Positions 9,264 through 18,526 of a DNA stretch of 64,000 bases are shown here, one piece after another. A program made the position numbers and the translations under genes. The first letter of the stretch is position 1. Every line of letters starts with the position of its first letter. The DNA lies in contig NZ_FOLG01000018.1 of assembly GCF_900112335.1 (NCBI RefSeq), positions 1 to 64,000 on the forward strand, written 5' to 3'. This DNA comes from Tropicimonas isoalkanivorans. GTDB lineage: Bacteria; Pseudomonadota; Alphaproteobacteria; Rhodobacterales; Rhodobacteraceae. The notes under the pieces are model-generated. The model saw only the letters and a list, made by a program, of their open reading frames with translations. It was not told the DNA's origin and did not search any database.

Positions 9264-10349
9264 ATGTCCGACGTGACCAAAATCGACCTGCGCAGAAGCT
9301 TCGGGGAGCGGGAGCGGACCGTTGCGGAGGCGCACGGCATCACCGCGAGCCTGTTCCGCTATGACAGCGGCATCGAGGCGCTGCGGCTCTCCAACGGGCG
9401 TGGCCACCTCGTGGTGTTGCCGTTCTACGGCCAGATGGTGTGGGACGCGGTGTTCGACGGTGTGGACCTGACGATGGCGAACATGTTCGACATGCCGCGC
9501 CCGGCAGACTCCATCGCGGGAACCTATGGCTGCTTCGCCTTCCACTCCGGGCTTCTGACCAACGGCTGCCCCGGCCCGGAGGACAGTCACCCGCTCCACG
9601 GCGAGATGCCGTGTGCGCCAATGGATGCGGCGGGCCTCGAGATCGGCACGGACGGGGAGGGGCCTTACGTGGCCGTGACGGGGTTAAGGGAATACGTGAT
9701 GGGCTTCGGCTCGCACTACGCCGCGCGCCCGCGTGTGATCCTGCGGCCCGGGGCGACGCTTTTCGACATCGAGATGTCGGTGCAGAATCTCTCCGAGGCA
9801 CCGATGGAGCTCATGTACATGGCCCACGTCAATTTCGCCTTCGTCGAGGGCGGGCGGATCGTACAGCCCGCGCCCTTCACGCCGGAGGCGACGGCGGTGC
9901 GCACCAAGGTCCCGGCCCATGTGCCGCGCAACCCGGCCTACGATGCGCTTCTGGAGGAACTGGCGTCCGATCCCGCGGGGATGGAAGTGCTGGATGAGCC
10001 TGAACGGTATGACCCTGAGCAGGTGTTTTACATCCGCGGGGCGGGTGCCGGCTCGGATGGGCGCACCGCGCAGATGCTCCGCCGACCGGAGGGCGATGGC
10101 TTCCACATTGCTTGGGACCCGGCCGAACTCCCCGTGACCGCCCGCTGGGTGCTGGTCAACAGTGACCAGAAGGTCTGCGCCTTCGCGCTGCCGGCCACCT
10201 GCGAGCCGGAGGGCCATGCCGCAGAGAGCGCCAAGGGCAACGTCCAGTCGCTGGGCGGGGGCGAGACGCGGCACTTCGCCGTGCGGCTGGGCTACGTGAC
10301 GAAGGCGGAGGCCGATGCGGCCGAGACCGCCATCGGGAACATGGGTTGA
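9264..10349 (+). CDS. DUF4432 / aldose 1-epimerase-like protein
   Basis: A 361-residue protein of the galactose-mutarotase-like superfamily (DUF4432 group). Features include the opening strands around SNGRGHLVVLPFYGQMVWD, conserved FHSGLLTNGCPG and LHGEMP segments, and MAHVNFAF in the C-terminal half. Members are usually linked to sugar uptake and kinase genes and may interconvert anomers of the imported sugar before phosphorylation. Here it lies between the permeases and the kinase, and its stop overlaps an in-frame TTG of the kinase frame, so it belongs to the same operon. Catalytic activity is inferred; the family is poorly characterised. Confidence 0.8.
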   Translation: MSDVTKIDLRRSFGERERTVAEAHGITASLFRYDSGIEALRLSNGRGHLVVLPFYGQMVWDAVFDGVDLTMANMFDMPRPADSIAGTYGCFAFHSGLLTNGCPGPEDSHPLHGEMPCAPMDAAGLEIGTDGEGPYVAVTGLREYVMGFGSHYAARPRVILRPGATLFDIEMSVQNLSEAPMELMYMAHVNFAFVEGGRIVQPAPFTPEATAVRTKVPAHVPRNPAYDALLEELASDPAGMEVLDEPERYDPEQVFYIRGAGAGSDGRTAQMLRRPEGDGFHIAWDPAELPVTARWVLVNSDQKVCAFALPATCEPEGHAAESAKGNVQSLGGGETRHFAVRLGYVTKAEADAAETAIGNMG

Positions 10350-10363
10350 GGGAGAGCAGAGCC

Positions 10364-11293
10364 ATGGCAGGAAAGATCGCCGTCGTCGGCAGCAACATGG
10401 TGGACCTGATCACCTATACCGACCGGATGCCCGGGGCGGGAGAGACCATCGAGGCGCCGCGCTTCGAGATGGGCTGCGGCGGCAAGGGCGCGAACCAGGC
10501 CATCGCGGCGGCGCGGCTGGGCGCCGAGGTGATGATGGTGACGAAGGTCGGCGACGACATCTTCGCCGACAACACCATCCGCAACTTCGAGACCTCCGGC
10601 ATCGACACGCGTTTCGTGGAGCGGGTGCCGGGGACGTCGAGCGGGGTGGCGCCGATTTTCGTGGAGCCGTCGGGTGAGAACTCCATCCTCATCGTCAAGG
10701 GCGCCAACGCGCTGCTGTCGCCGGAGGACCTCGACCGGGCGGAGGAGGCGCTGAAGGACTGTGCGCTCATCGTCATGCAACTCGAGGTGCCGCTGGAGAC
10801 GGTCTATCACGCGGTGGAACTGGGCGCGCGCCACGGCATCGAGACGCTGCTGAACCCCGCACCTGCCTCGCTGGAGCTGGACCCGTCCCGGATCGAAAGC
10901 CTGACGTTCCTGGTGCCCAACCAGACGGAACTCGCGACGATCTCCGGTCTGCCTGTGAGCGACGAACGGGAGGCCGAGGCCGCGGCGCGGCATCTGATCG
11001 GCCGCGGCATCCGCACCGTCATCGTCACCCTCGGCGGGCGCGGCGCGCTGCTGGTGGATGCCGACAAGGACGCGCGCCACATCGAGGCCGTTCCGGTGAC
11101 GCCGGTCGATACCACGGGTGCGGGCGACGCCTTCATCGGCAGCTTTTCGCGGTTCTATGTGCAGGACGGCGACATGCAGGGCGCGCTGGAGAAGGCCGTG
11201 CGCTATGCCGCTGACAGCATCACCCGGCCGGGTACGCAGAAATCCTACGCCGACGCGGCCGCGTTCGAAGCGTTCCTCGCGCGAAGCGCCTGA
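10364..11293 (+). CDS. PfkB-family (deoxy)ribokinase
   Basis: A 309-residue PfkB carbohydrate kinase. It has the N-terminal GCGGKGANQAIAAARLG (about residues 38-54) that binds sugar in ribokinases, and the C-terminal DTTGAGDAF (249-257), with Asp255 the catalytic base and GAG the anion hole. The ATG at 10364 follows GAGGGAGAGC; a TTG at 10346 overlapping the previous stop is less likely. It would phosphorylate ribose or 2-deoxyribose at O5; combined with deoC in the same operon, deoxyribose is the more economical reading. It is the last gene of the operon. Confidence 0.9.
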   Translation: MAGKIAVVGSNMVDLITYTDRMPGAGETIEAPRFEMGCGGKGANQAIAAARLGAEVMMVTKVGDDIFADNTIRNFETSGIDTRFVERVPGTSSGVAPIFVEPSGENSILIVKGANALLSPEDLDRAEEALKDCALIVMQLEVPLETVYHAVELGARHGIETLLNPAPASLELDPSRIESLTFLVPNQTELATISGLPVSDEREAEAAARHLIGRGIRTVIVTLGGRGALLVDADKDARHIEAVPVTPVDTTGAGDAFIGSFSRFYVQDGDMQGALEKAVRYAADSITRPGTQKSYADAAAFEAFLARSA

Positions 11294-11318
11294 ACGCGGG
11301 TGCACGGCGGCGCGCGCC

Positions 11319-12056
11319 TCAGCTGACGCCGGCCCTCATGAGGACCATGAAGGAGCTGTCGAAATGCTCCGCCATGGCCGCCTCTGCGCGAGCAGCATCC
11401 TGTTCGATGACCGCCGTGGCGATCCGTTCGTGGCACTTTATATTCTCCACACGGCTCTCATGGCTTCCGCGAGCACGCCAGCCGATGTGCCATGTCTGCC
11501 GTGTGATCACTCGGAAACTATCGACCAGCACTGAATAGAGCGGGTTGCCCGAGGCGCGCGCGATGATCTCGTGGAACCGGATGTCCAGATCCATCACGCT
11601 GTGGGGATTGTCGCGCTGGACGGCTTCCATCATCCCCTCGATCGTCTGCAGGAGCGCTTGCGCCTCCTCGGCGCTGCGATGCAGGGCGGCGAGGCTGACC
11701 GTGCGCATCTCCAACGTGCGGCGGACGTCCTGGATTTGAACCACGGATAACTGCCGGGTGTAAGCGGTGTGGTCGAGAATGGCGCTTAGCGTCTCGGAGG
11801 TCGCCCCGGCGACCCGTGCGCGCCGGCCGCTGCCGACCTCGAGGATTCGAAGTGCGGCGAGTCCCCGCAGGGCTTCCCGCGCGACGGTGCGTGAGATCCC
11901 CAGTTGCGCGGCCAGCGCATTTTCAGAAGGCAGCACGTCGCCGACTCGCAACCGGTTGTCTCGAATAAGATTTCGTATGTCGACCATCGTTCTCTCGACG
12001 AGGCTCGACGGGGATTTCTCCGCCGTTGTCCCAGGTTGTATGACAGCTTTTTCCAT
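11319..12056 (-). CDS. GntR-family (FadR/FCD) transcriptional regulator
   Basis: A 245-residue regulator with an N-terminal winged helix-turn-helix (LPSENALAAQLGISRTVARE, about residues 42-61) and a C-terminal helical FCD effector domain with the metal-binding residues in DLDIRFHEII and further His residues toward the end. It is divergent from the sugar-acid dehydratase and SDR genes and most likely represses them, releasing DNA on binding the sugar acid or its keto product. It converges with the PfkB gene, so it does not belong to that operon. Confidence 0.88.
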   Translation of the reverse strand: MEKAVIQPGTTAEKSPSSLVERTMVDIRNLIRDNRLRVGDVLPSENALAAQLGISRTVAREALRGLAALRILEVGSGRRARVAGATSETLSAILDHTAYTRQLSVVQIQDVRRTLEMRTVSLAALHRSAEEAQALLQTIEGMMEAVQRDNPHSVMDLDIRFHEIIARASGNPLYSVLVDSFRVITRQTWHIGWRARGSHESRVENIKCHERIATAVIEQDAARAEAAMAEHFDSSFMVLMRAGVS

Positions 12057-12076
12057 ACGGTCTTATCAATATTCCG

Positions 12077-12110
12077 ATACGATCTTCAAAACGGTAGCAC
12101 ATCATCGTAT
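12077..12110. promoter_or_regulatory. Candidate GntR operator between divergent genes
   Basis: Inverted repeat ATACGAT (12077-12083) and ATCGTAT (12104-12110) in the AT-rich gap between the GntR gene and the dehydratase. TGTATGA and CATACGG related half-sites lie nearby. The site would cover the dehydratase promoter. Assigned from symmetry and position only. Confidence 0.4.
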
Positions 12111-12177
12111 GAGACGACACCGGAGGCGTCGACTCGGATCGGCCGCCTTCGGCAATCCTCTGAGGAGGGGACTCGAC

Positions 12178-13374
12178 ATGAAGATCACCGCCGTTCGGAC
12201 CTTTCGAATAGAGGCGCATCAAAACGTCCTTTGGGTGCATATCGAAACCGATGCCGGCGTGAGGGGCTTGGGAGAGACGTTCTACGGCGCCGCGGCGGTG
12301 GAGGCGCATATTCACGACACACTGGCCAGCCGCCTGCTTGGACAGGACCCGTTGCGGATCGAGGCACTGCACCGGGAAATGCTGATGCTGCCCAACGCGC
12401 AAAGCTCCACCGGCGTCGAATACCGCGCCACCTCGGCCATCGACATCGCGCTTTGGGATCTGTTCGGCAAGGTTTGCGGCCAGCCGGTGCACCAGATGCT
12501 GGGCGGGCTGTGTTTCGACCGGATGCGCGTTTACAACACCTGCGCCGGCACCGGGTATGTTTCCACGAACAAGATCAAGCCGGTGGACACCTGGAATTTC
12601 GGCGAGGACGGCAGGTATGAGGATCTGCAGGGTTTCATGACCGACGCCGGCGCGCTGGCGGAGGACCTGCTCGACGGCGGCATCACGGCGATGAAGATCT
12701 GGCCGTTCGATCCGCCCGCGATTGCCAACAAGGGCCTGCACATCACCGCCGAGGAGCTGAAGACCGCGCTGCGGCCCTTCGAGCTGATCCGCAAAGCGGT
12801 GGGCGACCGGATGGAGATCATGGTGGAGCTCCACTCGCTGTGGAACCTGCCCATGGCCAAGAAGATTGCCCGGGCCCTTGAGCCCTTTGAGCCGACGTGG
12901 TTCGAGGACCCGATCAAGATGAATGCGCCGCAGGCGCTGGCCGAGTTCGCACGCTCGACGCCGGTTTGGACGTGCGCCTCCGAAACCCTGGGCTCTCGCT
13001 ATGCCTTCAAGGAGTACCTGGATCGCGACGCCTGCGGCGTGGTGATGGCGGACCTCTGCTGGACGGGCGGGTTGACCGAAGGCCGCAAGATTGCCGCGAT
13101 GGCAGAGACCTACCACCGGCCGTTCGCGGCGCACGACTGCATCGGCCCGGTGGGCTTCGCGGCCGCGATCCACATGAGCTTCAGCCAGCCCAACACTCTG
13201 ATTCAGGAGTCGGTGCGCGCGTTCTATAAGGGCTGGTATCGGGACCTCGTGACGGAAGTCCCCCGGATCGAGGACGGCTTCGTGTATCCGATGGAAGGGC
13301 CGGGGCTCGGCACTGAGCTTCAGCCAGGCTTCTTCGACCGGTCCGACCTGAGCGTGCGTCACTCCGACCTATAA
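12178..13374 (+). CDS. Enolase-superfamily sugar-acid dehydratase (mandelate racemase/MLE family)
   Basis: A 398-residue enolase-superfamily protein: alpha+beta capping domain, then a TIM barrel. Likely catalytic and metal positions are Lys173 (TAMKIWP), Glu217/His219 (MVELHSLWN), Glu243 (FEDP), Glu269 (CASETLG) and His319 (AAHDCIGP). A His on strand 3 with another on strand 7 is the pattern of acid-sugar dehydratases such as the mannonate/gluconate/galactonate groups, which remove water from a sugar acid to give a 2-keto-3-deoxy acid. GAGGAGGGG precedes the ATG. With the SDR downstream it forms a two-gene operon. The exact sugar acid is not determinable. Confidence 0.85.
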   Translation: MKITAVRTFRIEAHQNVLWVHIETDAGVRGLGETFYGAAAVEAHIHDTLASRLLGQDPLRIEALHREMLMLPNAQSSTGVEYRATSAIDIALWDLFGKVCGQPVHQMLGGLCFDRMRVYNTCAGTGYVSTNKIKPVDTWNFGEDGRYEDLQGFMTDAGALAEDLLDGGITAMKIWPFDPPAIANKGLHITAEELKTALRPFELIRKAVGDRMEIMVELHSLWNLPMAKKIARALEPFEPTWFEDPIKMNAPQALAEFARSTPVWTCASETLGSRYAFKEYLDRDACGVVMADLCWTGGLTEGRKIAAMAETYHRPFAAHDCIGPVGFAAAIHMSFSQPNTLIQESVRAFYKGWYRDLVTEVPRIEDGFVYPMEGPGLGTELQPGFFDRSDLSVRHSDL

Positions 13375-13384
13375 GGGCAATACC

Positions 13385-14152
13385 ATGAGCCTCACCCTCT
13401 TCGATCTCAGCGGAAAAACGGCCCTGATTACCGGATCCTCCCGCGGACTTGGCCGCGCGATGGCCGAGGGGTTGGCACAAGCCGGCGCCCGGATCGTCCT
13501 GAACGGCCACAACGCCGAGCGGCTTCAGTCTGCGGCGGAGGAAATGGCGCGGGCGGGCGCGGAGGTGATCGTCGCCCGGTTCGACGTGGCCGACGAGGCG
13601 GCTGTGGTGGCAGCCTTCGAGGCGCTCGACGCGGATGGCGTGGCGGTGGATATCCTCGTCAACAACGCCGGCATCCAGTTCCGCAGGCCGATGCTGGACC
13701 TCGAGACCGCGGACTGGCAGCGGGTGATCGACATTAACCTGACCGCGTCCTTCGTCGTCGGTCGGGAGGCTGCTAAACGGATGGCCGCCCGCGGCCGCGG
13801 CAAGATCATCAATATCGCGTCTCTGACCTCCGAGCTCGCGCGCGCAACCGTTGCGCCCTACACGGTCGCCAAGGGCGGCATCAAGATGCTGACCAAGGCG
13901 ATGGCGGCGGAGTGGGGCGAGAAGAACATCCAGGCTAACGCCATCGGCCCGGGCTACATGGTGACCGACATGAACGAGGCGCTGCTGAGCAACCCGGACT
14001 TCGACGCCTGGGTAAAAGGGCGCACGCCGATGCGCCGGTGGGGCCTGCCGGAGGAGCTGGTAGGCACCGCAATCTACCTGGCCTCCGATGCCTCGAACTA
14101 CGTCTCCGGGCAGGTCATCTATGTCGACGGGGGCATGGTCTCGGTGCTCTGA
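13385..14152 (+). CDS. SDR oxidoreductase, gluconate 5-dehydrogenase/KduD-like
   Basis: A 255-residue classical short-chain dehydrogenase. It has the nucleotide-binding TGSSRGLG (about 17-24), NNAG (93-96), the catalytic Ser in INIASL and the YxxxK pair in PYTVAKGG (Tyr159, Lys163). The start MSLTLFDLSGKTALITG is typical of gluconate 5-dehydrogenases and 2-deoxygluconate 3-dehydrogenases. It lies 10 bases after the dehydratase and probably interconverts a keto and a hydroxy sugar acid in the same path; substrate inferred from context. Confidence 0.87.
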   Translation: MSLTLFDLSGKTALITGSSRGLGRAMAEGLAQAGARIVLNGHNAERLQSAAEEMARAGAEVIVARFDVADEAAVVAAFEALDADGVAVDILVNNAGIQFRRPMLDLETADWQRVIDINLTASFVVGREAAKRMAARGRGKIINIASLTSELARATVAPYTVAKGGIKMLTKAMAAEWGEKNIQANAIGPGYMVTDMNEALLSNPDFDAWVKGRTPMRRWGLPEELVGTAIYLASDASNYVSGQVIYVDGGMVSVL

Positions 14153-14204
14153 CGGGCAAGCCGGCAGCATCCACGCCCGGCGCTTGGGTCCACCGTGGGG
14201 TCCG

Positions 14205-15710
14205 TCACTCGCCGCGAGGGTAGCGCGCGCGGTGCTCCACCTCGTTCAGGTCCATGTGGTTTCGCATGAACCGGTCGCTGGCCTGTTGCAGCGGCTGGTA
14301 GTCCCACGGGAAATAGGCGCCGTTCCGCAGTGCCTCGTAGACCACCTTTCGGCGAGCCTGACTCTTGCGGACTTCGGCGTCGAAGCGCGCGAGATCCCAG
14401 CGGGCGTCGGCTTGGGCACGTAGCCGGGCGAGGGCCTTGGAATGGGTGGGGTCCTGGGCCAGGTTCTGCAACTCGTGCGGGTCGGCTTCCAAATCGAAGA
14501 GCTGTTCCGGGTCGAGCGCGCAGCGGGTGTACTTGTAGCGCCCGTCGCGGATCGCCACCAACGGCGCGTAGGAACCTTCTGCGGCGTATTCCATCAGCAC
14601 CGGACCGCGCTCCGCACCGTCCGCCACAGGCAGCAGGCTTTTTCCCGCCGTCCAGGGCGCGACCTCCTCCATGCTGACGCCGGCCAGCGCACAGAGCGTC
14701 GGGCAGACGTCGATCGTGGAAACCGGCGCCTCCACCCGTCCAGGCTCAAGTCCCGGCGCGGCCAGCATCATCGGCACCCGCGACGATCCCTCGAAGAACG
14801 ACATCTTGTACCAAAGCCCGCGCTCGCCCAGCATGTCGCCGTGATCGGACACGAAAAGAACCGCCGCCTCCTGGTGCGTCGCTTCCAGGATGTCGAGAAA
14901 CTGGCCGATCTTCTCGTCGAGATAGGAGATGTTGGCAAAGTAGGCCCGGCGGGCGGCGCGAATGTGGGCCTCCTCTACGGTGTAGCTGCGCCAGTCATTG
15001 GCGTCAAAGAGCCGTTGCGAGTGCGGGTCGTGCGCCTCGTAGGGGATCGCCGGCACCTCCGGCTGAAGATGGTCGCACCCCTCGTAGAGATCCCAGAACC
15101 GCCGCCGTGCGAGGTAGGGGTCGTGCGGGTGGGTAAAGCTGACCGTCAGGCACCACGGACGCGCGTCGTGCCGGCGGGCGAGGTCGTAGAGCTTGCGGGC
15201 GGCGCAATAGGCGACCTCGTCGTCATACTCCATCTGGTTGGAGATTTCCGCGATCCCCGCGCCCGTGACCGAGCCCATGTTGTGATACCACCAATCGATC
15301 CGCTCGCCCGGTGCGCGGTAGTCCGGCGTCCAACCGAAGTCGGCGGGATAGATATCAGTGGTCAGGCGTTCCTCGAACCCGTGCATCTGGTCGGGGCCCA
15401 CGAAATGCATCTTGCCGCTCAGACACGTATGGTAGCCAGCTCGGCGCAGGTGATGGGCATAGGTGGGCAGGTCCGAGGGAAACTCGGCGGCGTTGTCATA
15501 GACCCCGGTGACGGAGGGCAGTTCGCCCGACATGAAGCTCGCCCGCCCGGGCGCACAAAGCGGGGACGCCGTGTAGCAGGTGGAGAACCGGACCGACCGC
15601 TCTGCCAGACGCCGCAGGTTCGGCACATGCAGCCAGTCCGCCGGGCCGTCGGGAAACAGCGTGCCGTTGAGTTGGTCCACCATCAGGATCAGGATGTTTG
15701 GCTGGGTCAT
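14205..15710 (-). CDS. betC: Choline-sulfatase
   Basis: A 501-residue type I sulfatase that hydrolyses choline-O-sulfate to choline and sulfate. It starts with the metal-binding NILILMVDQLNG and has the formylglycine site PLCAPGRASF (Cys52 of C-x-P-x-R). Full-length similarity to rhizobial BetC is clear, for example GFEERLTTDIYPADFGWTPD and the C-terminal ALRNGAYFPWDYQPLQ. Formylglycine formation needs a separate maturase. The start at 15710 gives the family length. Unusually, no betA, betB or betI gene is adjacent, so choline oxidation would rely on genes elsewhere. Confidence 0.93.
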   Translation of the reverse strand: MTQPNILILMVDQLNGTLFPDGPADWLHVPNLRRLAERSVRFSTCYTASPLCAPGRASFMSGELPSVTGVYDNAAEFPSDLPTYAHHLRRAGYHTCLSGKMHFVGPDQMHGFEERLTTDIYPADFGWTPDYRAPGERIDWWYHNMGSVTGAGIAEISNQMEYDDEVAYCAARKLYDLARRHDARPWCLTVSFTHPHDPYLARRRFWDLYEGCDHLQPEVPAIPYEAHDPHSQRLFDANDWRSYTVEEAHIRAARRAYFANISYLDEKIGQFLDILEATHQEAAVLFVSDHGDMLGERGLWYKMSFFEGSSRVPMMLAAPGLEPGRVEAPVSTIDVCPTLCALAGVSMEEVAPWTAGKSLLPVADGAERGPVLMEYAAEGSYAPLVAIRDGRYKYTRCALDPEQLFDLEADPHELQNLAQDPTHSKALARLRAQADARWDLARFDAEVRKSQARRKVVYEALRNGAYFPWDYQPLQQASDRFMRNHMDLNEVEHRARYPRGE

Positions 15711-15859
15711 GGCGGTTCGTGTTCCTTTTTGTCGACGGCCGGGTTCGGCGCGGGACCGCCGCAAGGGAGTGGTAGCAGAGCGCCGCTCGCCTTGCCATCG
15801 GTGGAACCTCCGCCGATGCGCCGCGTTGGCCTTGCGGGATGCAACAACGGAATACCGCA

Positions 15860-16333
15860 ATGCTTCGGAAAAAATTGGCGGCCACCCTCGTATGCGCGAC
15901 GTTCGCCACATCGGCCGCGGCAGAGGTCGTGGGCAACATCGACGTGGACTGGCTCGGCAACGACATTCTCATAGAGGCGTTCGAGGACCCCAAGGTTCCA
16001 GGCGTCACGTGCCATGTGGCCTATTTCGAGCGCGGCCTCTTCGACCGGCTCCAGAAAGGCAACTGGTTCGAGGACCCGTCCAACACGTCCATCGCCTGCC
16101 GCCAAACCGGACCTATCTCGGTCGGTGACATCGACCTGTCGCGCGAGGGCGAGACGGTCTTTTCCGAGCGACGGTCGATCATCTGGAAGTCGATCCGGAT
16201 CACCCGGATCATGGACCAGGAACACGACACCTTGGTCTACCTCTCGCATGCCCGCGACGTACAGAACGGCTCCGCCAAGATGTCCATCTCCACTGTGCCG
16301 CTTTATGGCGCGGACAACGGGCAGCAGAACTGA
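15860..16333 (+). CDS. creA: CreA-family periplasmic protein
   Basis: A 157-residue protein with a signal peptide ending near AAA-EVV (about residue 20), followed by the CreA-family core: VGNIDVDWLGNDILIEAFEDP, VPGVTCHVAYFERG and the second conserved Cys in TSIACRQTGPI. The two cysteines probably form a disulfide. Function in the family is unknown despite the name (catabolite regulation protein A of E. coli). The ATG at 15860 is chosen; one at 15839 in frame would add seven residues and has no better ribosome site. It is divergent from betC. Confidence 0.85.
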   Translation: MLRKKLAATLVCATFATSAAAEVVGNIDVDWLGNDILIEAFEDPKVPGVTCHVAYFERGLFDRLQKGNWFEDPSNTSIACRQTGPISVGDIDLSREGETVFSERRSIIWKSIRITRIMDQEHDTLVYLSHARDVQNGSAKMSISTVPLYGADNGQQN

Positions 16334-16962
16334 GCGCGGACACGTTACTGCGTCGAGCCAAGACGCCGAAAACTCAGGAACCCGGACCGGGACGTCTGGC
16401 CTACGCCACGAGGCTTTTCGTACGACGCCATCCTCTTGAATACGGCAGCGAGGACGTGGACCGCGGGAGCAGCGGGATACGCCCGCTAAGGGCGGCTTTC
16501 AAGTCGTCCACCGTCGGCCTCCTGTTCACGCCGTAAGAACGGGATAATCCTCCCCGGGGAGTTGCGCGGCGCCTTCCGTTCCGCTGGGCTGCCGCCGCCG
16601 GAAGCTGGACGGGTTTCTGCTCCGTGTCGGTCTCGACCCGGATCGTTGGCTATCCGCGATGCTTCAAGGCTTCAGCAAAGAACAACCAGTTCCCGGAGTT
16701 CCATGGCGTCGAGAACCGCCCGCTCATGCCTCCCGCCGTTACGTGGGAGTCATATGGTGAATCCCTCGGCCGATTTGCGCAACAGCGCCCACTTCGATCC
16801 CGGACAGCCGAGCTTTGAAAGAACGTCTACCGGAATAATGCAACCGATCTTTGCAATTGTTGAAATGCCCTGCCTGGTATGTAGTCCACGGACAAGATTA
16901 GGCAGCGTGAACGCCTACGTCGCCCGTATCAGCGGACGATTAAAGTAAAAGGAGGAGATCCA
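16334..16962. other. Intergenic region upstream of tctCBA, no convincing gene
   Basis: About 630 bases. Short open frames occur (for example 16562-16948), but none has a ribosome site, a recognisable motif or typical codon use. The last 150 bases are AT-richer and precede the tctC ribosome site AGGAGGAG (16952-16959), so the tct promoter is probably here. It could hold decayed coding sequence; I cannot assign it. Confidence 0.5.
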
Positions 16963-17943
16963 ATGACAAAGTGGCTCGCGGCCGTGGCCGGAGTTATTAC
17001 CGCTGTTGGGCCGGTCTTTTGCGGCATGGCCCAAGCCGCGGAATACCCGCGTCGCGCGGTAGAGATGGTCGTGCCGTTCGGCGCCGGGGGCGCCAGTGAC
17101 GTCTTTGCCCGGCAGTTTTCCGAAATTGCCTCCAAATACCTTGGAGCACCGATCACCGTTGTCAACAAAGGCGGCGCAGGCACCATAGAAGGTCTGGCCT
17201 ATGCTTACAGCGCCCCGGCCGACGGCTACACCATCCTGGAAGTGACGCCGTCCCTTCCAATCGTTGAAGCCCAGAATCGAAGCTCGATCAAGTTCCGCGC
17301 CGAATTTGAGCCTATCATGCGCGTCCAGGCCGACGTGCAGTTGATCGGCGTTCCGAAGGACAGCCCGTTTCAAACCATCGAAGATCTGGTGGCCTTCGGA
17401 AAAGAAAATCCGAAAAAGCTGAAAATCGGCGGCATTTCTCCAGGTGGACTGGACGACTATATTGCCCATGGTTTCGCCAAGGCGGCTGGATTTGAGTGGA
17501 ACTACATCCCCTACAAAGGCTCCTCGGTGATGAAGGCCGCCGTTCTTGGTGGCGAGCTCGACGTCTACCAGGACAAGCTGATCTCGTTCATGAGCCTCGT
17601 CGAGAGTGGTGATATTCGACCGCTTGTCGTGATCAGCGACCAGCGGATCGACGTGCCGGAGTTGAAGGACGCACCCTCAAGTGTGGAAAAGGGTATCGAT
17701 TTCACACAAGGCTCGTGGCGCGGTTTCGTTGTCAAGCGTGGCACTCCGGAGGAAATCAAGGCCAAGATCATCGACGCTTTCGAGCAAGCCTATGCCGACC
17801 CCGCCTACAAAGAGGTCGAGAAGCAGCAGATGACCAACATCCTGCCCGGCCACTTGGCGTCCGACGAGTTCGAGACGCTGCTCGACGAAGAGTTCGAGCA
17901 CTTCCGGGCAATGTTCGAAGAACTCGGGCAGGTCAAAAAATAG
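16963..17943 (+). CDS. tctC: Tripartite tricarboxylate transporter substrate-binding protein
   Basis: A 326-residue secreted TctC/BugT-family binding protein. A signal peptide ends at about residue 26 (CGMAQAAEYP), followed by the family core: VPFGAGGASDVFARQF (carboxylate-binding loop near the N-terminus), NKGGAGTIEGLAYAYS, and the second loop around YIPYKGSSVMKAAVLGGELD. It delivers a carboxylate ligand to TctAB in a secondary, ion-driven transporter. AAAGGAGGAG precedes the ATG. Codon use is visibly less GC-biased than in neighbouring loci. Confidence 0.92.
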   Translation: MTKWLAAVAGVITAVGPVFCGMAQAAEYPRRAVEMVVPFGAGGASDVFARQFSEIASKYLGAPITVVNKGGAGTIEGLAYAYSAPADGYTILEVTPSLPIVEAQNRSSIKFRAEFEPIMRVQADVQLIGVPKDSPFQTIEDLVAFGKENPKKLKIGGISPGGLDDYIAHGFAKAAGFEWNYIPYKGSSVMKAAVLGGELDVYQDKLISFMSLVESGDIRPLVVISDQRIDVPELKDAPSSVEKGIDFTQGSWRGFVVKRGTPEEIKAKIIDAFEQAYADPAYKEVEKQQMTNILPGHLASDEFETLLDEEFEHFRAMFEELGQVKK

Positions 17944-18025
17944 CCCTTCGGAAAAAAAGTGTCCGGATTGCCTTTTCCGATTGGCGATCCGGATCTTTCC
18001 AAACCTGCCGGGAGGAGGTGTGGCC

Positions 18026-18511
18026 ATGCGTGCCGAACTCATTTTCAACGCGTTTGTGGGTTTCTTTCTGTCATTCCTGCTTTTCAATGCTTTGATGTTG
18101 CCGGGCTCGGACAATCCAAGCGACCTCTTGGGAGCGGGTGGTTTTCCCACCGTCCTTTGCATCCTCGGGCTGGTCGTTCTGGCGTTTATCACGCTACGGG
18201 TGCTGCGGTATCAAAAAGCGATACATGTGCCATTGTTTGACGCGCGCTCAGTGGACGGGCGGGCCGCTGCATTGAGCGTGCTGCTGCTACTCGCCTACAT
18301 TCTGGTGCTGGATATCATCGGGTTCATCCTCGGAACCCTTTTGTATCTGCCGATTGCCGCTTGGTTGATTGGCTACCGCAGCCCAGTACGCGTTGCGATC
18401 TACACCATCGCCGCCACGGTCGTGGTGACAACCGTCTTCGGCATCCTGTTTCTCGTTCCCCTTCCGCGTGGCATCGGCCAGCTGCGGGAACTGAGCTACC
18501 TGATCTACTGA
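18026..18511 (+). CDS. tctB: Tripartite tricarboxylate transporter small membrane subunit
   Basis: A 161-residue four-helix membrane protein matching TctB in size and position. Hydrophobic segments lie at about 5-25, 37-55, 73-110 (a pair) and 120-145. The start at 18026 is fixed by GGAGGAGG at 18011-18018; an earlier in-frame ATG at 17981 lacks one. It sits between tctC and tctA in the canonical order and works with TctA in the inner membrane. Confidence 0.88.
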   Translation: MRAELIFNAFVGFFLSFLLFNALMLPGSDNPSDLLGAGGFPTVLCILGLVVLAFITLRVLRYQKAIHVPLFDARSVDGRAAALSVLLLLAYILVLDIIGFILGTLLYLPIAAWLIGYRSPVRVAIYTIAATVVVTTVFGILFLVPLPRGIGQLRELSYLIY

Positions 18512-18526
18512 CCGGAGAACGCAAGA

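Noticed and set aside
16562-16948. 128-codon open frame upstream of tctC
   Set aside because: No ribosome site, low-complexity Arg/Ser/Pro-rich translation and no motif; more likely non-coding.
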